In this document: in pieces, positions 1 to 5,943 of the stretch
How the letters are laid out: each line of letters opens with the position of its first letter
Numbering within the stretch: position 1 is the first letter of the stretch
Origin: Dehalococcoidia bacterium
GTDB taxonomy: Bacteria > Chloroflexota > Dehalococcoidia > GIF9 > UBA5629
NCBI GenBank assembly: GCA_012961565.1
Contig: DTZC01000187.1
Location: forward strand, 1 to 5,943
Length of the DNA: 5,943 nt
Direction: 5' to 3'
The notes under the pieces: generated by a model
What the model was told of the DNA's origin: nothing
What the model saw: only the letters and a program-made list of their open reading frames with translations
Database searches by the model: none
Program-made: the position numbers and the translations under genes

Positions 1-123
1 CAGGTAAAAGTCTCTAGCCTTACTCCAAGCATCACGGCATTGTTGGGGAAAGGCATGAAGGTGTGCCAGCATGTTGACAGAGTCAAGCCGCTTATACACC
101 TTGGGGTCATCCAAATTGACCAT
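1..123 (-). CDS. Bifunctional phosphoglucose/phosphomannose isomerase, N-terminal fragment (partial)
   Basis: Only the first 41 codons lie in the window; the gene runs off the left edge. It starts at ATG (121-123), three bases after the TAG of the phosphohexomutase gene. The visible protein begins MVNLDDPKVYKRLDSVNMLA and continues with an HLHAFPQQC segment. That pattern (an LDD start, then a 'xxNMLxxLxxFPQQ' helix) is how I remember the start of the SIS-domain bifunctional phosphoglucose/phosphomannose isomerases of archaea and Chloroflexota. Such enzymes interconvert glucose-6-phosphate or mannose-6-phosphate with fructose-6-phosphate in the cytoplasm. The SIS domains and catalytic residues are outside the window, so the call rests on the N-terminal pattern and on the hexose-phosphate mutase next door. 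I see no Shine-Dalgarno sequence at a useful distance, so translation is probably coupled to the upstream gene. Another SIS-family sugar isomerase is the main alternative. Confidence 0.62.
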   Translation of the reverse strand, partial: MVNLDDPKVYKRLDSVNMLAHLHAFPQQCRDAWSKARDFYL

Positions 124-126
124 AGC

Positions 127-1551
127 CTAGATACCAAGCAGTTCTTTGCCGCTATCTAGCAACTTGCTAACCTTTTCGGGGCTTTGGCTCTCAGCATAAA
201 TGCGGACTAGCGGCTCAGTACCAGAAAAACGGATGAGCAGCCAGGAATCATCAGCTAGAATGTAGCGGAAGCCGTCTGTAGTGTCTAATCTGGCTACTTT
301 TACGCCACCGATAGAGCTGACAGGGTTCCGGCTAATCCTGTCACTAATTTTTTGTCGCTCACCCGAAGCAATATGGATATCAATACGGTCATAGTAGTGA
401 GGCCCAACTTTGCTAAACAGGTGGTCTAGCAACTGTGACGGGGTTTTGCCCGTCTTCATCATGAAGTCCAAGAAGTACAATCCAGCCAATATGCCATCAC
501 GCTCGGGAATGTGACCATGAAAGCCATAACCCCCGCTCTCTTCACCACCGATAAGAGCATCTTTCTCTGCCATCAGCGGAGCAACATATTTGAAACCGAC
601 CGGAGTCTCATAGACAGAGATACCAAAAAGTTTTCCTAGATAGTCAACCATCACAGTATCACTTATTGTCTTGATTACAGCACCTCGTTCACCACGGACC
701 TCCAAGAAATAGAGCACGAGCAAGGCAAATACCTGAAGCTGATTGAGGAATTCCCCATGCTCATCGATGATACCAATTCGGTCAGCGTCGCCATCCGTAG
801 CCAGTCCCACATCCGCCTTTCGCTGCTTGACCATGCGAGACAGCTTAGTCAGGTTCCTGGCAATAGGTTCGGGGTTGATTTCAGGGAATAAGGGGTTACG
901 CTCACTGTTAATCTCGATGATTTCAGTTCTTCCACTCCGTAGAAGTGTCTTAAAATAGCCGATTCCAGCCCCATACATGGAATCAACCACCACATTAAAG
1001 CCATACTGGCGAAGGCTTTCAATGTCAACAAGCTTTTCTAGCTGGCTGAAATAAGGAGGGTCCGGGTCGTAATAGGCTATCAGCCCTCTGTCCAGTCCGT
1101 CTGCCAGTAAAAGTCGCTGAACCTCTCCAGTTGACAATGCCTCGTTAGCCCTCCGTTCTATCTCCCCAGCCACCTGAGACGAGGCACTAGCCCCGGAGGA
1201 ATCCTTGAACTTAAAGCCATTCCACCGTCCTGGATTATGGCTGGCGGTGATAATTACAGCACCAGCAGACCTGGTAGCAGTCACAGCGTAGCTAATAACC
1301 GGTGTCGGTGCTGCTTTACAGCAGAGAAGCACTTTAATGTCATTACCAGCAATCACTTCAGCGGTAGCAGCGGCAAAATCCTCAGAGGCAAAGCGGGTGT
1401 CATAACCGATGACCAAGTTGCGGTCGGCAAGCCTAGCTTGCTTTAGATAGTCAGCTACACCTTGGGCACAGGCTCGGACGTTATCGAAAGTAAAGTCCTC
1501 GGCGATAACCGCCCGCCAGCCATCAGTGCCAAACTTGATATTTTTCTCCAT
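127..1551 (-). CDS. Alpha-D-phosphohexomutase (phosphoglucomutase/phosphomannomutase)
   Basis: A 474-residue cytoplasmic enzyme that moves phosphate between C6 and C1 of glucose and/or mannose phosphates, giving the hexose-1-phosphates used for nucleotide sugars. All four signature regions are present: the N-terminal FGTDGWRA (7-14); the phosphoserine loop TASHNP (102-107), with Ser104 as the phosphorylated residue; the magnesium loop DGDADR (253-258), with Asp253, 255 and 257; the sugar-binding GEESGG (336-341); and the C-terminal phosphate-binding RFSGTEP (441-447). Length is normal for the family and nothing is broken. The start is ATG, preceded by a weak GAGAGAG purine run (complement of 1555-1561). 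It lies 20 bases after metK and 3 bases before the isomerase, so it is probably co-transcribed with both. Sequence alone does not separate glucose from mannose specificity; a bifunctional enzyme would suit the isomerase neighbour. A phosphoglucosamine mutase is less likely given the SHNP loop and the neighbour. Confidence 0.93.
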   Translation of the reverse strand: MEKNIKFGTDGWRAVIAEDFTFDNVRACAQGVADYLKQARLADRNLVIGYDTRFASEDFAAATAEVIAGNDIKVLLCCKAAPTPVISYAVTATRSAGAVIITASHNPGRWNGFKFKDSSGASASSQVAGEIERRANEALSTGEVQRLLLADGLDRGLIAYYDPDPPYFSQLEKLVDIESLRQYGFNVVVDSMYGAGIGYFKTLLRSGRTEIIEINSERNPLFPEINPEPIARNLTKLSRMVKQRKADVGLATDGDADRIGIIDEHGEFLNQLQVFALLVLYFLEVRGERGAVIKTISDTVMVDYLGKLFGISVYETPVGFKYVAPLMAEKDALIGGEESGGYGFHGHIPERDGILAGLYFLDFMMKTGKTPSQLLDHLFSKVGPHYYDRIDIHIASGERQKISDRISRNPVSSIGGVKVARLDTTDGFRYILADDSWLLIRFSGTEPLVRIYAESQSPEKVSKLLDSGKELLGI

Positions 1552-1571
1552 CCACTCTCTCGCACTCGAGC

Positions 1572-2783
1572 TTATAGCCCAGCCTCAGCCCTCAGGATAC
1601 CAGCTTTATCGGTCCTCTCCCAGGGTAGGTCAAGGTCATCCCTGCCAAAGTGTCCGTATACGGCAGTCTGTCGATAGATGGGACGGCGCAGGCCAAGGTA
1701 TCTTATGATAGCTTCAGGACGGAAATCAAAGTGCTTCTTGATAAGCTCGAGTATAGCTTTATCGGGCACTTTTCCTGTGCCAAAGGTCTCGACTGACAAG
1801 GACAGCGGGCAGGCAACGCCAATAGTGTACGAAACCTGCACCTCGATGCGGTCAGCGAGACCGGCAGCCACTATGTTTTTAGCCGCATATCGAGCCATGT
1901 AGCTGGCTGAACGGTCAACTTTTGTCGGGTCTTTACCTGAAAAGCAGCCACCGCCGTGACGGCAAGCGCCACCGTAAGTATCAACCAGAATCTTACGTCC
2001 GGTAAAGCCAGTGTCCGACACCGGACCACCGATAACGAAGCGCCCAGCACTATTGATATAACAATTAGTCCTGTCATCTAGCATGTCCGGTGGAATGACG
2101 GCTTCTATAACTTGTTCTTGTATATCACGCTCAATAGTATCATGGTCTACATCCGGCTCGTGCTGAGCGCCGATGACTACCGCATCCACCCTTTTGGGTA
2201 TGCCACAGTCATACTCCACGGTTACCTGAGATTTACCATCGGGGCGGAGGTAAGGGAGTGTCTTGTCCTTTCTTACCTGGGCTAGACGTTGGCATAATTT
2301 ATGCGCCAAGGTAATGGGGAAAGGCATAAGCTCAGGGGTCTCAGTGCAGGCGAAGCCGAACATCATTCCCTGGTCACCGGCACCGGTTCTATCAAGCTCG
2401 TCTACCTCCCCAGCCTTTTGTCGCACTTCCATCGCTTGGCTAACCCCATCAGAGATATCAGGCGATTGCTGTTTTATGGATGTCAAGATGCCTAGAGTCT
2501 GATATTCAAAACCGTATTCTGGACGCGTATAGCCAGCATCCCTGACCACATTGCGCACGATCTCCGGTATTTCTACATAACACTCAGTGGTAATTTCACC
2601 CAAGACAACCACCAAGCCCAGAGTCACAGCGACCTCACAAGCAACCCTGGCGGAAGGGTCCTGCGCCAATATGTTATCAAGCACAGCATCAGAAATTTGG
2701 TCACAGAGCTTGTCAGGATGCCCCTCGGTAACCGACTCCGAAGCGAAAAAATAGGAAGCTGTGGTATCAAAACTGCTTGACAT
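1572..2783 (-). CDS. metK: S-adenosylmethionine synthetase (methionine adenosyltransferase)
   Basis: Makes S-adenosylmethionine, pyrophosphate and phosphate from methionine and ATP; a cytoplasmic enzyme, normally a tetramer. Residues are numbered from the longer possible start at 2789 (405 aa). The motifs are the ATP-binding TEGHPDK (21-27), GAGDQG (136-141), DTYGG (270-274) and the phosphate loop [16 protein letters not shown] (278-293). Length and domain order are typical of bacterial MetK. Two in-frame ATGs occur two codons apart. The GGGAG ribosome-binding site (complement of 2792-2796) is 8 bases from the ATG at 2781-2783 but only 2 bases from the ATG at 2787-2789, so I chose the shorter 403-residue form. 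A good promoter lies just upstream, so metK probably heads its own transcript with the two sugar-phosphate genes. One oddity is a cysteine (Cys281) where the family usually has a small non-sulphur residue, with another (Cys276) five residues before it. Confidence 0.97.
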   Translation of the reverse strand: MSSSFDTTASYFFASESVTEGHPDKLCDQISDAVLDNILAQDPSARVACEVAVTLGLVVVLGEITTECYVEIPEIVRNVVRDAGYTRPEYGFEYQTLGILTSIKQQSPDISDGVSQAMEVRQKAGEVDELDRTGAGDQGMMFGFACTETPELMPFPITLAHKLCQRLAQVRKDKTLPYLRPDGKSQVTVEYDCGIPKRVDAVVIGAQHEPDVDHDTIERDIQEQVIEAVIPPDMLDDRTNCYINSAGRFVIGGPVSDTGFTGRKILVDTYGGACRHGGGCFSGKDPTKVDRSASYMARYAAKNIVAAGLADRIEVQVSYTIGVACPLSLSVETFGTGKVPDKAILELIKKHFDFRPEAIIRYLGLRRPIYRQTAVYGHFGRDDLDLPWERTDKAGILRAEAGL

Positions 2784-2791
2784 CTTCATTA

Positions 2792-2796
2792 CTCCC
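2792..2796 (-). promoter_or_regulatory. metK ribosome-binding site
   Basis: The minus strand reads CAGGGAGTAATGAAGATG. The GGGAG core is 2 bases from the first ATG (2787-2789) and 8 bases from the second (2781-2783). Usual spacing is about 5 to 10 bases, so the site favours the second ATG as the true start. Confidence 0.7.
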
Positions 2797-2811
2797 TGTA
2801 AGAAGCTCTCT

Positions 2812-2837
2812 ATTATATTGGCTGGCTATCATATAAT
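2812..2837. repeat. Inverted repeat ATTATAT-N12-ATATAAT over the metK promoter
   Basis: Two perfect 7-base arms lie at 2812-2818 and 2831-2837, separated by 12 bases. On the minus strand one arm contains the -10 box and the other overlaps the inner half of the -35 box. The geometry would suit a dimeric regulator covering the promoter. The arms are pure A/T, so chance or simple -10 symmetry is a real alternative. Confidence 0.4.
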
Positions 2838-2840
2838 CAA
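2812..2840 (-). promoter_or_regulatory. Sigma-70-type promoter of metK
   Basis: On the minus strand there is a perfect -10 box TATAAT (complement of 2812-2817), a 17-base spacer, and a -35 box TTGATT (complement of 2835-2840) matching 4 of 6 bases of TTGACA. Transcription would start near 2805, giving a leader of about 20 bases before the metK start. Position, spacing and orientation all fit a promoter for metK and the two downstream sugar-phosphate genes. It is not shown experimentally, but it is the best promoter-like signal in the only large gap of the window. Confidence 0.68.
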
Positions 2841-2860
2841 TCGAGAGTGACTACCGATTG
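2838..2860. repeat. Inverted repeat CAATCG-N11-CGATTG upstream of the metK promoter
   Basis: Perfect 6-base arms lie at 2838-2843 and 2855-2860 with 11 bases between them, so the arm centres are 17 bases apart. One arm overlaps the outer half of the -35 box (2835-2840). Together with the A/T repeat beside it, this makes a compact candidate operator region. I do not recognise it as the site of a named regulator. Confidence 0.35.
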
Positions 2861-2918
2861 CTGCACCGTCACCAGCCCGCTTAATATACATATTTGCTGA
2901 CGAGCAACTCTCATGAGC

Positions 2919-2960
2919 AAAGATGATATAGGCAAAGCAACACTGACGAATGTCATCTTT
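2919..2960. repeat. 8-bp inverted repeat at the end of the kinase-like gene
   Basis: Arms AAAGATGA (2919-2926) and TCATCTTT (2953-2960) are perfect complements, with a 26-base loop. On the minus strand the first arm contains the TGA stop codon of the kinase-like gene. The stem is A/T-rich, the loop is long and no run of T follows, so it is not a classical intrinsic terminator. It may be a weak 3'-end structure or chance. Confidence 0.3.
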
Positions 2961-3912
2961 TAATCTTCCCGGGCAGCGTGTAAATGTAAGGCTTGCTTAG
3001 AATCCTCTCGTGGAGCCAGCGGTCCAGCCGCCTCATGGCTAAAAAAATGGTCCAAATCAGGGCATCTTCTCTGTAATATGAGCGCACTTCCCTGACAGTG
3101 ATAGGCGTTACTTCCAGAGTCCCCGCCTCGTTAGCCAAAAAGTCGTTGGCGACTTGCACCAACCTGGGTATAAGTTCAGGGCGTTGCTCTTTATAAAAAT
3201 TGGCGATAAGGTCAACCACAACCAAGTGGAAATCGTAGTAGCGGGTCATCACATCCTCAAGGAAGAGCCAGCGAATCAGCCACAGGAGAAATGAAGGGGC
3301 GCTACGCAAAAATAACTCAGGGTCAAGCTGTTCCTTCTCCTCTTTACGGATAAAGGGTGTGCTAGTGTCAACATAATACAGTTCTGTCTCCGCACCTACA
3401 TGGGGACTTGCTGGGTCGAAATTCTTTATCGCCCAGTTAGATATCTGTCCGTCAATGCCAATCTGGAGAGAAGTGCTCGCTCTATTGAAATCCCAGACCT
3501 TTTTTAGTTGCCTCAAGATAAGGCGGACCAGAACCATTATATCATCATCACCAAGTGTGTGTATGAGTTTGTCACCAAAAGACTGGGCAGGGAGTTTCTC
3601 CTGAATATCGAAGCAGACTATGTATCCTTTGTCAGTGGCGAAAGAGGCAAAACCATACGGTGGCACACTTATACCTATCTTATCATTCAGAATACGGTTG
3701 TACTCATGATAGATAGCCTCATAATGGTCCAGCTCCTCGCGGCATCTAAATATGGGCATCCGCTTGCATGCCAAATTCGGCTCGCCCTCGATTTCAAACA
3801 CGGTGCTTATCTCTCCATATCCCAGCACTCTCGCCGGGATTTTACTCTTCTCAGGGTGAGCTGGGTTGAGCCCTGCCTCAAACTCTTTCAGTAAGTCCAC
3901 ATTTATCCTCAT
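2953..3912 (-). CDS. Unknown protein with a possible degenerate protein-kinase-like fold
   Basis: A 319-residue protein I cannot assign to a function; it may belong to a family catalogued as DUF6206, a recollection I cannot verify. What can be seen looks like kinase landmarks in the right order: a glycine-rich strand LGYGEISTVFEI (30-41), a lysine in LACKRM (47-52) like the beta-3 ATP-binding lysine, a glutamate-bearing helix (about 60-75), a strand YIVCFDIQ (97-104) where the hinge would be, IGIDGQISN (151-159) with the Asp-x4-Asn spacing of a catalytic loop (Asp154, Asn159), and YYVDTSTP (179-186) with Asp182 in the DFG position. The usual HRD histidine and DFG glycine are missing. The C-terminal half is helical, with hydrophobic stretches at 207-218 and 229-240 that look amphipathic rather than membrane-spanning; there is no signal peptide. 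ATG start, with GGGGG (complement of 3921-3925) 8 bases upstream. It follows the aminotransferase by 24 bases, so the two are probably co-expressed. Confidence 0.8.
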   Translation of the reverse strand: MRINVDLLKEFEAGLNPAHPEKSKIPARVLGYGEISTVFEIEGEPNLACKRMPIFRCREELDHYEAIYHEYNRILNDKIGISVPPYGFASFATDKGYIVCFDIQEKLPAQSFGDKLIHTLGDDDIMVLVRLILRQLKKVWDFNRASTSLQIGIDGQISNWAIKNFDPASPHVGAETELYYVDTSTPFIRKEEKEQLDPELFLRSAPSFLLWLIRWLFLEDVMTRYYDFHLVVVDLIANFYKEQRPELIPRLVQVANDFLANEAGTLEVTPITVREVRSYYREDALIWTIFLAMRRLDRWLHERILSKPYIYTLPGKIKR

Positions 3913-3936
3913 GCTTCAAGCCCCCTACACCAGAAG

Positions 3937-5196
3937 TTACAGCCCGAGGAATTCCTTGGTATCCTTCAGAGCACCATCCAGGCGCTCCAGTATCTCGTAT
4001 GCCAGCCCTTCATCTATGTTCAACGGCGGTAGAAGCTGGCTGACCCTTCTATCGTTGTTGGCATAAATAGAGAGAAGCCCGTGGTCATAGCAAGCTCTGG
4101 TCATTATAGGTCCACACTGTTCATTTACCATCTCAATTCCCATCATCAGCCCGAGCTGTCTCAGTCGAACAAGTATAGTGGGGTGCTTTTTCTTTAATTC
4201 TTCAAAACCCTGGGCAAAGAGCCGGGCTAGGTTAACCACGTGCTCCAGGAACTCGGGGCGTGACGATTCTTCAAGCACAGCTAGGGCAACGGGACAGCCC
4301 ACCTCTGCACCTCCGAAGGTGGACACGTGAATGAAAGGATGTTCACGAAAGAAGGACTCGAGCTCTTTTCTGAAGCACGTGGCGCTCATCGGATATATCC
4401 CACCCGAGAGCCCCTTACCGATAACCATGATGTCGGGTACCACCTGGAAATGCTCAATGCCCCAGAGCTTCCCGGTGCGCCCCAAACCGGTCTGGATTTC
4501 ATCGATTATCAACAGGGCACCTCTTTCTAGGCAGAGTCTTCTCACTTCCACATAGAAATCTTCTGGTGGCACGGGCATTCCCGAAGTGGCAGGTACTGTC
4601 TCGAAGATAACCGCCGCGGTACTTTCATCCAGCTCTTTCTCCAAAGCAGCGATGTCGCCAAAAGGCACCTGGACAAACCCGGGTGGATTAGGACCGAACG
4701 GCTGACGATACTGCTCATCACCAGTTGCCAGCGCCAGTCCAGTATGCCCGTGGTAACCGCCGATAGCCGAGATTATCTTAAGTTTTTTGCTGTAGCCTCG
4801 AGCTAACTTTATAGCCAGATCCACCGCCTCGCCTCCGCTGACACCGAAAACAGTGTAGGTAATATCGCCCGGAGTTAACTGGGCCAGTTTCTCCGCCAGC
4901 ATTGCCCGCTGTTCACTAATGAGGTGGTGATTTCCAATGTCAAGTTCTTCCAAGGCACTGGTCAGGGCAGCGATGACCTTAGGATTACGGTGTCCCAAGT
5001 TGAATACCCCGCCATTGCAGTGGCAGTTAATCAGCTTCTTGCCATTGGTGATATCCCAGACATAGGCACCCTCCCGGCGACCGAAGATGAAGTCCAGGCC
5101 AAACATCTTGAAAGTCTCAGCCTTTCCCGAAGATACATAATCGGCAAAGCGGCTGATTATTCCTTGCTTGGTGCCCAGGCCTATGTATTTCATCAT
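3937..5196 (-). CDS. Class-III pyridoxal-phosphate-dependent aminotransferase, substrate unknown
   Basis: A 419-residue fold-type-I PLP enzyme of the class-III (omega-aminotransferase) family, the group that includes GABA, ornithine and diaminopelargonate aminotransferases. Visible marks are the cofactor phosphate loop VSGGEAVDLAIKLAR (119-133; many relatives have SGTEA), GGYHG (146-150), IIDEIQTGLGRTG (230-242) with Asp232 contacting the PLP ring nitrogen, MVIGKGLSGG (257-266) with Schiff-base Lys261, and STFGG (292-296), which closes over the cofactor from the partner subunit. The enzyme appears complete and cytoplasmic, and should be catalytically competent. It lacks features I would use to assign glutamate-1-semialdehyde, ornithine or GABA activity. 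Two ATGs stand side by side (5194-5196 and 5191-5193); GAGAGG (complement of 5201-5206) is 4 bases from the first and 7 from the second, so either may be used. It starts 18 bases after ahcY, which implies one transcript. Confidence 0.92.
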   Translation of the reverse strand: MMKYIGLGTKQGIISRFADYVSSGKAETFKMFGLDFIFGRREGAYVWDITNGKKLINCHCNGGVFNLGHRNPKVIAALTSALEELDIGNHHLISEQRAMLAEKLAQLTPGDITYTVFGVSGGEAVDLAIKLARGYSKKLKIISAIGGYHGHTGLALATGDEQYRQPFGPNPPGFVQVPFGDIAALEKELDESTAAVIFETVPATSGMPVPPEDFYVEVRRLCLERGALLIIDEIQTGLGRTGKLWGIEHFQVVPDIMVIGKGLSGGIYPMSATCFRKELESFFREHPFIHVSTFGGAEVGCPVALAVLEESSRPEFLEHVVNLARLFAQGFEELKKKHPTILVRLRQLGLMMGIEMVNEQCGPIMTRACYDHGLLSIYANNDRRVSQLLPPLNIDEGLAYEILERLDGALKDTKEFLGL

Positions 5197-5214
5197 TCGA
5201 CCTCTCTATAGCTA

Positions 5215-5943
<729 letters not shown>

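Noticed and set aside
1871..2077. A 68-codon minus-strand frame with a hydrophobic N-terminus resembling a membrane segment
   Set aside because: It overlaps metK in another frame, across conserved MetK motifs, so it is a frame shadow.
2832..2837. TATAAT on the plus strand as a divergent promoter
   Set aside because: It arises from the symmetry of the inverted repeat. No acceptable -35 box lies 17 bases upstream and no plus-strand gene follows.
2790..2952. SAM or SAH riboswitch upstream of metK
   Set aside because: I find no SAM-I core or recognisable SAM-II, SAM-IV or SAH pattern, and most of the gap lies upstream of the predicted promoter. A covariance search could still change this.
2919..2960. 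Intrinsic terminator after the kinase-like gene
   Set aside because: The stem is A/T-rich, the loop is 26 bases and no T-run follows, so it is listed only as an inverted repeat.
3508..3894. A 128-codon open frame on the plus strand
   Set aside because: It lies wholly opposite the kinase-like gene, resembles no family I know, and the minus-strand frame has a ribosome-binding site and operon context.
4924..5211. A 95-codon open frame on the plus strand
   Set aside because: It is antisense to the start of the aminotransferase gene, whose family motifs make the minus strand the coding one.

Overview
The window holds six protein-coding genes, all on the minus strand, packed almost end to end; reading direction is from position 5943 down to 1. 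In order of transcription they are: the C-terminal part of S-adenosylhomocysteine hydrolase (ahcY, cut by the right edge), a class-III PLP-dependent aminotransferase of unknown substrate, an unrecognised 319-residue protein with traces of a protein-kinase-like fold, S-adenosylmethionine synthetase (metK), an alpha-D-phosphohexomutase (phosphoglucomutase/phosphomannomutase), and the first 41 residues of what looks like a bifunctional phosphoglucose/phosphomannose isomerase (cut by the left edge). There are no RNA genes, mobile elements or CRISPR arrays that I can see.

The organism is a bacterium, most likely a Chloroflexota lineage of the Dehalococcoidia kind. This is an inference from memory of protein style: the short, archaeal/Thermotoga-type AhcY, the archaeal-style bifunctional sugar isomerase next to a phosphohexomutase, and metK and ahcY in one cluster. 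Base composition is moderate and codon use looks even across the genes, so I see no sign of recent transfer.

The layout suggests two transcription units. The upstream unit is ahcY, aminotransferase and kinase-like gene, with gaps of only 18 and 24 bases. It is followed by the only sizeable gap in the window (2790-2952, about 163 bases). That gap carries a good sigma-70-type promoter for metK (TTGATT, 17-base spacer, TATAAT), set in two inverted repeats. The predicted leader is only about 20 bases, which leaves no room for a SAM riboswitch downstream of this promoter. metK, the phosphohexomutase and the isomerase then follow with gaps of 20 and 3 bases.

Functionally, MetK makes S-adenosylmethionine and AhcY removes the S-adenosylhomocysteine left after methyl transfer, so the two bracket the methylation cycle. 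The mutase and isomerase together connect fructose-6-phosphate, glucose-6-phosphate and mannose-6-phosphate with the corresponding hexose-1-phosphates, which feed nucleotide sugars and glycans. The aminotransferase and the kinase-like protein sit inside the methylation cluster, and their role is the open question here. I see no clear sign of a wholly new system; the kinase-like protein and the metK control region are the best candidates for a second look.
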